A stretch of 64,000 nucleotides of DNA from assembly GCF_037975245.1 (NCBI RefSeq), contig NC_092579.1, positions 21,150,666-21,214,665 of the forward strand. The letters are read 5' to 3'. This DNA is from Apostichopus japonicus (Eukaryota; Echinodermata; Holothuroidea; Aspidochirotida; Stichopodidae). Positions 36,801 to 44,854 of the stretch are shown piece after piece. The notes beneath the pieces were generated by a model. It searched no databases. It had not been told where the DNA came from and saw only the letters and a list, made by a program, of their open reading frames with translations. The translations under genes were made by a program, and so were the position numbers. Every line of letters starts with the position of its first letter. Positions within the stretch are counted from its first letter, which is position 1.

Positions 36801-36925
36801 GCCAACATTCGGGTATCAGCAATAACGTAGACGTCGACCGAGACGAAGACGACGATAACGATACATTCGAGGACGCCCTGGAGGACCTGGACGAGATGAG
36901 CGGAGCGTCCGGAACATCCCGATGA
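21805..36925 (+). CDS. PITPNC1: Cytoplasmic phosphatidylinositol transfer protein 1 (RdgB-beta type), gene span of six 3' exons; 5' incomplete
   Basis: Encodes a soluble START-like lipid carrier of the class IIB PITP family, which binds phosphatidylinositol and phosphatidic acid one molecule at a time and moves them between membranes. Exons at 21805-21876, 25920-26018, 29952-30011, 32621-32716, 33844-33907 and 36711-36925 join in phase (0,0,0,0,1) with AG/GT borders, giving 201 residues and a TGA stop. Order and sequence follow vertebrate PITPNC1: CSFLDKFS near the middle, EREVDHVDIA, DRGPLEEGWR, CSYKAIKMKFEVWGFQSKVE and RDILVLGHRQAFAWIDEW. VWG in place of the WWG of class I PITPs places it with RdgB-beta. 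The glutamate of REIEQ aligns with the inositol-contacting Glu248 of PITP-alpha. The roughly 100 N-terminal residues, including other inositol-binding residues, are not found in this window. Family assignment is firm; the subclass is strongly supported. Confidence 0.93.
22121..22146. repeat. Copy of dispersed 'ACCTGTCTCC' repeat (copy h)
   Basis: AACTTACCTGTCCCCTCACA matches the core of the family seen at 3.4, 3.7 and 8.7 kb with one substitution in CTGTCTCC. Its reverse strand again reads as a GACAGGTAAG splice donor, antisense to the PITPNC1 transcript. Confidence 0.45.
24110..24480. other. GC-richer unique block in PITPNC1 intron; possible conserved non-coding element
   Basis: Relative to the flanking AT-rich intron this block is CpG-containing and repeat-poor. 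The exception is a T8 run followed by a G-run at about 24301-24318. No open frame or RNA gene is recognised. An enhancer is possible but only suggested by composition. Confidence 0.2.
25920..26018 (+). CDS. PITPNC1: PITPNC1 homologue, exon B
   Basis: Thirty-three codons, CLGLSEQDLKEREVDHVDIA followed by YNEVPEKHYKVEE, between a CATCCAACAG acceptor and a GTAATA donor, phase 0 both sides. It corresponds to the vertebrate segment with REVCFIDIACDEIPERYYKE. The VDHVDIA strand is the PITP hallmark (VxxIDIA); the first eight residues are lineage-specific. Confidence 0.93.
26641..26915 (+). repeat. 36-bp minisatellite, ~7.5 units
   Basis: Units of the form GTGTCTTTGGTGGGTGTCAA followed by GACTTATTTTAAAT. 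The GGTGTCAA marker recurs at about 26671, 26706, 26741, 26779, 26815, 26851 and 26887, that is every 35-37 bp. Units differ by point changes and one-base indels. It lies inside a PITPNC1 intron in the sense orientation. Confidence 0.85.
29165..29265 (+). repeat. AT-rich tandem repeat (AGACTATTATA)
   Basis: Imperfect repeats of ATAAGACTATTATATTATAA type. Low-complexity intronic sequence. Confidence 0.6.
29952..30011 (+). CDS. PITPNC1: PITPNC1 homologue, exon C
   Basis: Twenty codons, DLRKFKSKKTDRGPLEEGWR, after TTAATTGCAG and before GTAGGT, phase 0 both sides. It matches the HFKSEKTGRGQLREGWR segment of vertebrate PITPNC1 and the PITP-wide KTGRGPL motif, a loop near the lipid-exchange region. 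Confidence 0.94.
30020..30055 (+). repeat. (TTAA)n microsatellite
   Basis: Seven or so consecutive TTAA/AATT units, starting eight bases past the splice donor of the preceding exon. Confidence 0.85.
31385..32415 (+). repeat. ~1-kb complex minisatellite with 188-bp higher-order unit
   Basis: The array is made of short words (GTGTTATTGTATGTAA, AGAAGTATTCTAACAGTAGG, AGAATGTAATTGTA) in varying order. In the middle these are fixed into a ~188-bp higher-order unit: ATTGTATTTACAGAATG begins at 31643, 31832 and 32020, and the first two full units differ at only a few positions. The flanks are more scrambled. It occupies about 40 percent of this intron and has no coding potential. Confidence 0.9.
32621..32716 (+). 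CDS. PITPNC1: PITPNC1 homologue, exon D
   Basis: Thirty-two codons, from ENTKPVMCSYKAIKMKFEVW through GFQSKVENFAHR, after TATCATTCAG and before GTAAGT, phase 0 both sides. It corresponds to PVMCSYKLVTVKFEVWGLQTRVE of the family. The VWG tripeptide replaces the WWG membrane-docking pair of class I PITPs, as in RdgB-beta proteins. Confidence 0.95.
32717..33843 (+). other. PITPNC1: PITPNC1 intron D (1.1 kb)
   Basis: GTAAGT…CTCCACAG. AT-rich with one C-run (33069-33080). The last 150 bases are GC-richer but contain no exon that continues the reading frame. Confidence 0.85.
33844..33907 (+). CDS. PITPNC1: PITPNC1 homologue, exon E
   Basis: Sixty-four bases encoding AIRDILVLGHRQAFAWIDEW plus H and the first base of a Gly codon (phase 1 out). 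Acceptor TTGCTCCACAG, donor GTAAGT. Very close to the vertebrate VRDILLIGHRQAFAWVDEWY, the C-terminal helix region closing the lipid pocket. Confidence 0.96.
33908..36710 (+). other. PITPNC1: PITPNC1 intron E (2.8 kb)
   Basis: GTAAGT…TTTTCAG. It contains a SINE-type tail on the minus strand (34905-34983), a C-run near 35790 and an X-box-like GTGCCATGGTAAC at about 36153-36165. A short plus-strand stretch near 34385 reading HFILEC resembles the end of a non-LTR reverse transcriptase but is too broken to call. Confidence 0.85.
34905..34983 (-). mobile_element. SINE/LINE 3'-tail fragment
   Basis: The minus strand reads AAAAGCGCCACGGGCAGTTA, a spacer, GGCGCTATATAAATCTACAT and TTA-rich trinucleotides. 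This is the same tail architecture as at 17.6 and 63.9 kb. The body beyond the tail is not identifiable. Confidence 0.5.
36711..36925 (+). CDS. PITPNC1: PITPNC1 homologue, last coding exon (acidic tail)
   Basis: Two bases complete the split Gly codon, then MTIQEVREIEQKFQSRTNEM and a 50-residue hydrophilic tail rich in Asp/Glu (VDVDRDEDDDNDTFEDALED…) ending SGTSR and TGA. The helix MTxxEVREIE is the conserved C-terminal helix of the family. The tail differs from the Ser/Pro-rich tail of vertebrate PITPNC1, which carries 14-3-3 binding sites; no such site is obvious here. The acceptor is AACTTTTCAG. The acidic part has GC-rich codons (GAC, GAG, CTG) in contrast to the AT-rich surroundings. Confidence 0.94.
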
Positions 36926-36936
36926 CAATCAAAGCA

Positions 36937-36961
36937 GGAAGGAGGAGGAGGAGGAGGAGGA
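36937..36961 (+). repeat. (GGA)n microsatellite
   Basis: Eight AGG/GGA triplets just after the stop codon of PITPNC1. They create a poly-arginine frame that starts at an ATG overlapping the stop; the frame is treated as an artefact. Confidence 0.85.
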
Positions 36962-38091
36962 GAGAATGGTTGAAGAATATTCCAAGGAGGAGAGAATCGG
37001 TAGTTTCCAAAGGTGTTTTGAAAGCGCTTCCTCTCATAAAATCTTTTGTCTATAGGAGGATCATCTATTTCGGTGCTAGGGGAAAGATCATTCGTATCGG
37101 ACGAGATGGGCCGGCGTCTCGGTCACGGACCAGCGGTAATATCAAACAGACCAACTTATGACTGGGGAAGATGTAATTCAAATTCCAGGCTGCAGCAGGA
37201 CACTTGAAACTTAAATCATTTACAACTATTTAATCTTCTCAGAAATTTGGAAGTGTCTGCTTAGAGAAATATCTAATAGAGATGAAGTTATGGGAAGATT
37301 AATGGTATTTCGGCATGGTTTCCTGGATGGTATGTGACCGTAGTAAGAAAGAAAGGCACTTGACCAGTGTAAGACTGGCATGCAAGTGATCACATAATGT
37401 GGTGTGCAAGAAAGGTGGCGCAAGCCACAGTTCATCTAGTATTTGACAGGGCAAATTGTAAATTAGCTTTACATTTTTCCCTTGCCTCACATTATTTGCT
37501 TCAAGCCTTCTTGTATGTTAACTAGAGTGGATCTATATGAAGCTGTTATGCTTGTGCTACTGGAATGGCCATGATCTGAATATTCCTATACAACTGAAAG
37601 GAATGTATATACATTTTCAGTTTTCCATAGTTGAATTTGAGAACTTGAACAAGGGGAGGGTGAGGTGTGCCCTGTTATTAGTTCACTCTACCTATCATAA
37701 AAGAAAACTTGTTGCAGATTAGTCTTAAATTCTGATTATTTGAAAGCAGAGCTTATTTCTTGTACATTTTGACACTTTTACAAAAGCCCAAAACAAAGAT
37801 GTCAGTGGGACTTGTTATGTCCCCATATTAAGTCTTTCGTGTTAATTTGGGTGCAATGCATGTCTCACTTTTAGTGCTGTAATTCTTGTTATTGGTAACT
37901 TAATCTTGACAATGTAAAATTTTTCTGGTTGGGTAGTGTGGCAACTTATGTAGTCTGCTGACCAGAAAGGAAGTATTGGAAAATTGCTACCTACAGTCAC
38001 CAGATAGGAATAATCAGCTATATTTGATGGCACACATTACATAGGCTAAAATATGAGCTCTTTTCAAAATTGGTACTTAAACTTAAACATG

Positions 38092-38440
38092 CGTTTTATT
38101 TGTGCCGAGATTGCCAATTTGTACAGTTTACAGTCATAAGAGAACATTTTGTGTTCATACAATTTTGTCATGAAGCTCAAATTTAGGTTAATGGCAAATG
38201 AATGCATTCGTTAGTAATGAAAGATTGGTTGCCATAATAAGAACAGATGCATTTTATTTTGTACAGAGTTTGCCAATTTGTACATCATAAAAAGAACATT
38301 TTGTCCCTTTTCTTTTGTTATGATGATGTCAAAAAGTTTAGGTTTTCACTAAAATGCTCTTAATTGCCCTACCAAGTAATTGGCACAAGTGAATCCATTC
38401 ATTAGTTCTAAAAGACTGGTGACGATAAAGGAATTATGTG
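38092..38440 (+). repeat. Imperfect ~160-bp tandem duplication
   Basis: Copies begin GCNTTTTATTTNGTNCNGAG at about 38093 and 38251. They share GCCAATTTGTACA, AGAACATTTTGT, a GTCATGAAG/GATGATGTC region, AATTNATTCNTTAGT and AAAGANTGGTNNC blocks in order. Likely within the PITPNC1 3'UTR. Confidence 0.65.
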
Positions 38441-38697
38441 ACCCATTTCTTTAATAAATTGTATGATTTTCTCTGTTTAATGTTGAATTTTTATTGGAAT
38501 TAGTCATTCCTTTGAAAAATAACTTCCAAGCAATACTTTTTGATATCTTAGAAAGAAGTATCATCTCGAACAACCCCTCGAGTACTTTATGATGTACCTT
38601 TATTAATGACTTTGTAGAAGATATGCACACATGTGCTTCCAGTTGCATAAACATTGTCTAAAAAAATCATACAACAAGTCTTCAGCTATGTGTGTGT

Positions 38698-38703
38698 AAT
38701 AAA
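38698..38703 (+). terminator. Candidate poly(A) signal of PITPNC1
   Basis: AATAAA preceded by TATGTGTGTGT. An alternative lies at 38453-38458. Choice uncertain. Confidence 0.3.
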
Positions 38704-38829
38704 ACATCATACTTTTAATGAAATGCTTCAAAAGTTATCCCTCCAAATATCACTGATTTTTTTGAAACTAATTTACCAATTAGTCTATATTTTATGTTAT
38801 TGTAAATTAAGAATCTAATTTATGAGCCA

Positions 38830-39215
38830 TATCCTATTTATTTTCAATTATTATTTATCTCCCCCAAGAGATTTACACTACTAAGGCTATAGTAGCTTTT
38901 CGGGCATTGTGTATCCCAGTGTGGAACACTATAGAAAACAAGGTTAATTTGTACCTTTATTTTATTTATTTCAATTATTATTTGTCTCCCTCTATTAGAC
39001 TACTACACTACTAAGGCTAAAGTAGCTTTTTTTTGGGGGGCATTGTGTATTTCATTGTGGTCCCTATTGAAAATCACGGTTAAATTGTACCTTTATTTTA
39101 TTTATTTCAATTATTTTTATTTCAATTATTATATGTCTCCCTCTATGAGATTTACATTACGAAGGCTACACAGCTTTTTCTGGGCAATGTGTATCCCAGT
39201 AAGAAAACTCATATC
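38830..39215 (+). repeat. Three-unit tandem repeat, ~127-151-bp period
   Basis: The word TGTCTCCCTCTA (TATCTCCCCCAA in the first unit) occurs at about 38858, 38985 and 39136. It is followed each time by GAGATTTACA/GACTACTACA, CTACTAAGGCTA, AGTAGCTTTT, GGGCATTGTGTAT and CCAGTGTGG-like blocks. The third unit has an extra ~20 bp in its AT-rich leader (TTTATTTCAATTATT repeated). Confidence 0.8.
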
Positions 39216-39559
39216 TTCAGTATTAATTGACATGTCCAGTCACTACAATTTGTTGTTGTCTTGTTTGTACGAATCCAAGATGTGTACATGGTTGTTGCTC
39301 AATTCATTGCACAAGTCTTTATATAATCAAATGATAATTTGTTGAAAAATTTAGAGCTCGAAGTGTACATATTCAACAAATTCATTGAAGAAAACCGAGC
39401 CGTTTAAAGAAAGAAGGGTTAAGTTGGCCAACAAATATACACAGGTTCTTAGGAACCTTGAAAGGTTACAACAGTATCTCAATTTATGAACATTTTGAAT
39501 AAATCCATGAGATTTCCCTAGTGATGATATGGAATAATTACTTTAATGTTGATAAGGTA

Positions 39560-39720
39560 AGTGTCCTTCTCCAGTTTATTCCCTACCCCCTTCCCTTAAT
39601 CCTCTCTTTGTCCCTCCACTGTTTATCTCCTACCTCTCCTCTTCCCCTGTTGGTTTCTTTCTTTCTTTCTTCTCTCCATCCCTTGTCTACTAATCCCCTT
39701 ACATGTATCTCATTGTGTTC
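39560..39720 (+). other. Pyrimidine-rich tract
   Basis: About 160 bases made almost wholly of C and T, including (TTTC)n. It lies directly before the conserved hairpin at 39795-39830. The 147-codon open frame running through it is an effect of the pyrimidine bias (Leu/Ser/Pro) and not a gene. Confidence 0.6.
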
Positions 39721-39792
39721 ACCATGCTCATTAACCTGTCTGTATTCTGTGCATGTTTTTGTCCCTTCTGTTACTGTTACTTGTCATTCATT

Positions 39793-39830
39793 ACCTTTGA
39801 AGAAGATCCTGCTAGGATCGAAACGTCAGG
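39793..39830 (+). ncRNA. Hammerhead-like hairpin remnant (possible retroelement terminal ribozyme)
   Basis: TTTGAAGAA, then the stem GATCC (39805-39809), loop TGCTA and GGATC (39815-39819), then GAAAC (39820-39824), GTC and AGG. CCT at 39794-39796 can pair with AGG at 39828-39830, and CCTGA with TCAGG if an inserted TT is removed. The GAAGA…stem…GAAAC layout echoes the hammerhead core (CUGANGA…GAAA), of which Penelope-like retroelements carry examples. The extra A before the stem and the changed CUGA argue that this copy is inactive or merely similar. Confidence 0.3.
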
Positions 39831-39964
39831 CCAACTTACTTTTACACAAGATAAGTGTCAGTCTGGAATCATCTTGCCCCATCTCAGAATCCCTCCTCCC
39901 CTTATTAACAGGCAAGTATCAGTCCTTACAATTGTTTTACTTAGTTTGGATTTTTTTTAAATGA

Positions 39965-42050
39965 AGAAATCCTTTTTCAGCTTCCAACAAATTTTAGGCC
40001 ACTGTTATCACTTCAAAATGTTTTTAGGAGATGTCATTTATGAAGTTGTTTCTTCTCAAAATTTGGGCACAGTTCTCTTCTTCAACTCAACAAAGTCAAG
40101 CTTACAAGATATATAATATATAAATATATAATATATATTATAATATATAGATATATAATATATAATATTAAAATATATAAATGGAAGGCTCAACTCTGTA
40201 GTAACAAGAAACTGTCGTGCCCATCCTTGCATTTTCCTCTGTAAATTTTCATATTTTTGGGTTAAATTTCTTTCATTTTCTTTATGCCACAAGTCAAATG
40301 ACTTTGTTGATGTTGAATAGGATTAAATACGGCAGAGGAGAATTTTTTTCTGAAAGTAGAATATTGTAAAAAAAGATTTATTTAACAGAAAATGTAGGAT
40401 TTGATGTACAGTAGTATTGTAAGAAGCTATTGTCCTACAGTGATGGATCATAAAATGATGTTTTCCAATGAATATAAAGATACCACCTGTATCTATTTAT
40501 AAATGTATTTATAAATATTTATTAATGTGTCAATTTCTTCACAAATCTTTTGTAATAGCAACCTATAAGCTGTTTTCATATGATCTGAGCATAAGCAGGT
40601 GCTATACCATTGGGGCTGGACCAGGGGCACAGGGATAATGTGCCAACACCCCTCCCCCCTCCCCCAGTTTGAAATACCCGATGAAGGTACTTCAAAAAGA
40701 TATAAATTAGTGTTGTATTTACTAGTGAATTCTCAGATTTTTATGAACATGTATAATTTCATGAATTGCCCGTAACGTGTATGTTGTTTTCATAACTACT
40801 CCAATCAAGGCCTGCTGTGCTAATAGGTCTGAGCAAGTTCACAACTGGAAATAGGTTACATCCTAAATATTGGTTTTAATTGCAACTGATGAAAATATGA
40901 TTTTCAGTAATTGGTATGAAGATTTATAAATGAATGTGCATCTCTTTCAATCAACATTTTAAAATGAATGTAATATTTCATTTATCTGTTACACCTTAGT
41001 TAATTGATACTTGGCACTTCAAAATCATTTCCAACCATCAAGAAAATAATTTTTGTATTTTGGTTTTGGGGTATAAGTCTGGGGCTTGTGTGCAGTTGAT
41101 ATTTTCTTTTCACAAATAACTTTCTTTTGCTGGTTTGAACACTTACTGAAAATATCGCCATCAAATATGCTAGAAAAGTCCAATAATAGTGTAGAATTTT
41201 CTCTACTGTACAACAATTATTTTGTGTCATTTTAAGCTGTCCAAAAAACTTTTTGAGTTGAATAAAAATTAAGGAAAACCTAGAATTGCTTCAAATTTTG
41301 ATACATTCGAACAATGCAAAGATTCTATCTCAGGACTCAAATGCTTCATGAAAACTGAATTATTAACATGAACTATTATGTGTCACATTTTCTTAGCTAC
41401 ATTATTTCACACCAGAAATGAAACTTCCATATTTTCACTTTGTGAGCTTAACTTTTGCCACGATATTGCAGTTATCAATCTTTGGGTTTTGTGCTTGTGT
41501 ATGCCAGTGTGTGCGTGCGTACAAGTCTGTGTGCGATGGTAATGCAATGGGTTTTTGGTAACTTCACAGAGCAAATGTGTAACCAGTACCTCTTTGAAAG
41601 TTCTCAAGGTTTCCGAGGAAGAGGATATTGGTGTAATTGATTAAGTGTAAAATAATCTGTATATTCCAAACACATTAAATAAAAGTATATGAGAGATTTA
41701 TGCACAGTAGCAATTACTTTCGAGTCTTTTATTATCTCTTCCTTTACTTTTGCATTTGAATAAATTTCAGTATAATGTCCCTTGTTTCGCATACTGATGA
41801 ATATGCATATTATTTTGTTTTACATAATGACGAATGGTTTTGAAACAGCTATATGCCCCTAAAATTGTTCAACGTCCTTCAAATTTAGAATGGCAATAAA
41901 ATATAATTTGTTGTCTGTATTGAACATAAAACTAGGAGACTGCTTAATGATGTTATATTATTATATATGTGATCAAAAATTCAGTTGCAAAGCAGTGAAA
42001 TGATTTGGACCGAGATATTTCAATTTTAACATTCCTCAGTACGCGAAACA
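39965..42050. other. Intergenic stretch, nothing recognised
   Basis: AT-rich DNA between the PITPNC1 3' end and a SINE, with no recognisable gene. An AATAAA at 41678-41683 is a distal candidate poly(A) signal only if the 3'UTR is very long. Confidence 0.35.
40107..40182. repeat. (TA)-rich palindromic tract
   Basis: About 75 bases of ATATAATATATAA-type sequence, self-complementary. Low complexity. Confidence 0.8.
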
Positions 42051-42057
42051 GTGGACA

Positions 42058-42089
<32 letters not shown>

Positions 42090-42385
42090 GTAATAATAAT
42101 AATCAGCACTTATTTCTATGACACTTGAGCAACCACAGATGTGGGAGAAACCTGCAAGGGCTTATGGATTACAACTTACACGTTGGGTGGCTTCGAATTC
42201 AATATTTTAACTCAAATTTGGAATTTTTTCAATTAAGAAAGTCATTTCAGATGGGAAAATCATAGACTGCTCTTGGATGAAAAACCCATCTTACTATGAC
42301 CCGGCCGGGAATTGAACCCTGAACCTCCCGATTAATTGCTAAGCCTCATTACTGCAAAAGCCTTTATCCACTTGGCCACAGCACC
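42058..42385 (-). mobile_element. tRNA-derived SINE with (ATT)n tail
   Basis: Read on the minus strand, the head begins GGTGCTGTGGCCAAGTGGAT and has an A-box-like TGGCCAAGTGG (42379-42369) and a B box GGTTCAATTCC (42318-42308), spaced as in a tRNA of the Leu/Ser type with a long variable arm. A ~190-bp unrelated body follows, then a 3' (ATT)n run (42060-42103). Head, body and microsatellite tail make a classic SINE. It has Pol III promoter boxes but is probably only one of many copies. Flanking target duplications are not clear. Confidence 0.8.
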
Positions 42386-44083
42386 AGTATGATGAAATGA
42401 TACCAGAATGTTATAATACGTAAGTTTTCAATCCAGAAATTAGCCAAACTTACTGCATCCTTAGTTGAATAATTTCTCTTGCAGCTAACATTGCTTCCTC
42501 CTAACCTACTTTGCCTAAATAGTTTTCTATTGTTTCCCGAAAATGATTGAAAGTTTACTTACAAGTCAATAAATGCAACAGGACATGGTTGGTTCCATTC
42601 ACATGCAAGAATAAGTGTTAAGTTACGTGCAGCAGGCCAAGACCTGCGATGACCTGTGATAAAAAAAAAATCAAATTTTCCCTTCTTGAGATATCGTTTT
42701 TTTTTTACCAGCAATGCATCACATACACACACTCATCCATTTGTATGACTATAAAGGTTACCATTACCACGGAACCACTTCTGTGTTTAAATTGCTAAGA
42801 GCGTGGTAAGTGGAGGGAGTGGGTTGGTTAGTGTGTTTTCATTTCCACAACAGTTGAAGATGTCATTACCCAACAATGATGGTTGAAAAATAACCAATTA
42901 TCTTCACCGAAGTGAGTAGTGAACACTTTTTTTTTAAATGATCTAAATTCTTTTGATTGCCTGCTTGCTAAAGTAATAGTCAAGGCAACGTTTCCTGAAT
43001 CTATTTAGCCAATTCCAAAATAAACTTCAGATTCGTAATCACTCAGCGTGTCGCGAACTACCAGAAAAGAAACACATTTATCGCCTTTGCGAAAAAAAGT
43101 TTTTTCAACTCAAAAAACCGTAAGCAGTTTATTCCAAAACTGACCTTTTTATTCATAAATGTCAAGATAAAACTCAAGATGACAAACAGGTTTGATTTGA
43201 CTGCTTTGAAATCACGTATCACTGGCAAGATGCGTCGAGCGCCCTTTTCTTTCGCTCAGTTTGCAACTTCAGAGGAACAATAGAAAACCGAAAAACTTTT
43301 AGGGACAACAAAAGGTTTTTAACCTTTGTTCGTCGTAAAAGATTTTCGGTCTTACTTTTTCTTGAGGTGAAAAACCTTTTTGTCGCAAAGACGATAAATG
43401 GGTGTTGTGTGGGGTTGCGTGGGGTCAAAAAAACCTGATTTGCAGTTTTTGCCAAAACTGACCCAAAATCGATTTCGCCGAAATGACGTAACAGGGAGTG
43501 ATCGATGCTCAGGAGCCCAAATCTGCAACTGCCAGGTCCATATCTGCTTCCGTTCGGGAGATACGTGGTCCCAAAGGACCCGATAGAAATAGATGTTCTT
43601 CATAAGTGCAAAATTTGGAAAAACCCCCTCTTTTCAGCCCCCCTCTCTTGTCCTCTCTGAAACACCCATCGACATTAAAATTAGACGTGGAGTAGAAGAC
43701 ACCCTTGTCTTTGTTATACATCAATTTAGTGTAATTATCAGACCGGGAAAGGCTTCTTTCGCTCAGTTTGCAACTTCAGAGGAACAATAGAAAACTGAAA
43801 AACTTTTAGGGACAACAAAAGGATTTAAACCTTTGTTCGTCGTAAAAGTTTTTCGGTCTAACTTTTTTAAGTTTCAGGTGAAAATTTTTTTTTGTCGCAA
43901 AAGCGATAAATGTGTATCTTTTCTGGTAGTTTGCGACACGCTGATTACGAATCTGAAGTTTATTTTGGAATTGGGTGTTGTGTAGGGGCGTGGGGGGCAA
44001 AAAAACCTGATTTGCAGTTTTTTAAAACTGACCCAAAATCGACCCAAAATCGATTTCGCCCAAATGACTTAACTGTAATCGAT

Positions 44084-44854
44084 GCTCAGGGCAAGGGCGG
44101 CGGAAGCACTTTTAATCTGGGGGGCACCGACATCAAAGGGCACTTTGCAGAAATTCGATTGGACTGATGCAGCCTTATATTTAGTACCCTTTATAACTCT
44201 TATTGTATTATCTTATTTGCGTATACACATCACTCCATCAACGCCCCCCCCCCCCCCCCCCCTCAAGTAAACAATGCATACTAGCACTGCAATATCTAAT
44301 GTGCAAATTGGGAAATTGGAAAATCATTATAAAGTCCAAGTCTCTGCACACGCGATCGATACATGCATGAAAGCATATGAAATATGTCAAAATACTGAAA
44401 GAAAAATAATTTTCTATGTATTTTTCAATGGTTAAACTGATATTATTATGATCGTTATTATTGTAACGACTTTCCCAATAATTATAACCAATTTGGAAGG
44501 GTTATAACACGGCAAATGATTGTATGTTATTGGCATGCGATGTAATAACCAACGCATGCCTATATGATACGCACATTAACATGTTGAACGCGCTCAGCGC
44601 GCAAAAAATTATGGTAATATATTTCGGGCAAGTCGTTACAGCCCCCCCCCCAATTAAATTGGGCTCCTACCCCTGTGGTAGTAAACATTTAAAACTTCCC
44701 GAAATATTTCATTCGACGTGGGTTTCGCTTTGTAAACTCTTTATTTATTTAGAAATTTTTATGTAGAAAAAGGACACATTTTTAACCTGAGGAAAAGTGG
44801 GGGGGCACGTGCCCCCTGTGCCCCCCCCCCGGTTCCGCCGCCCTTGGCTCAGGG
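44084..44854 (+). mobile_element. Non-autonomous hAT miniature element, copy 1, with 8-bp target duplication
   Basis: The element spans 44092-44846 (755 bp). It starts CAAGGGCGGCGGAAGC and ends GGTTCCGCCGCCCTTG, a 14-bp perfect terminal inverted repeat. The flanking octamer GCTCAGGG (44084-44091 and 44847-44854) is a perfect direct duplication. An 8-bp duplication with a CA(A/G)GGGCGG end is diagnostic of the hAT superfamily. The interior has poly-C runs and the palindrome TTGAACGCGCTCAGCGCGC, with no transposase. Removing the element restores a normal repeat unit of the surrounding cluster. Confidence 0.93.

Larger units (their letters stand above)
36926..38700 (+). other. PITPNC1: Probable PITPNC1 3'UTR
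   Basis: Non-coding sequence following the stop. It begins with a GGA repeat (36937-36961). The first AATAAA is at 38453-38458 and another follows at 38698-38703; further ones are at 39498 and 41678. Which is used cannot be told from sequence. The stretch contains a ~160-bp tandem duplication. Confidence 0.45.

Noticed and set aside
36922-37161. 79-codon frame with a poly-arginine stretch starting at an ATG that overlaps the PITPNC1 stop
   Set aside because: The arginines come from the GGA microsatellite. ATGA overlap has no coupling meaning in an animal mRNA, and the sequence resembles no protein.
39521-39964. Longest plus-strand open frame of the window outside the two genes (147 codons)
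   Set aside because: Leu/Ser/Pro-rich because it runs through a pyrimidine tract; an alternative frame is also open. No domain or splice support.
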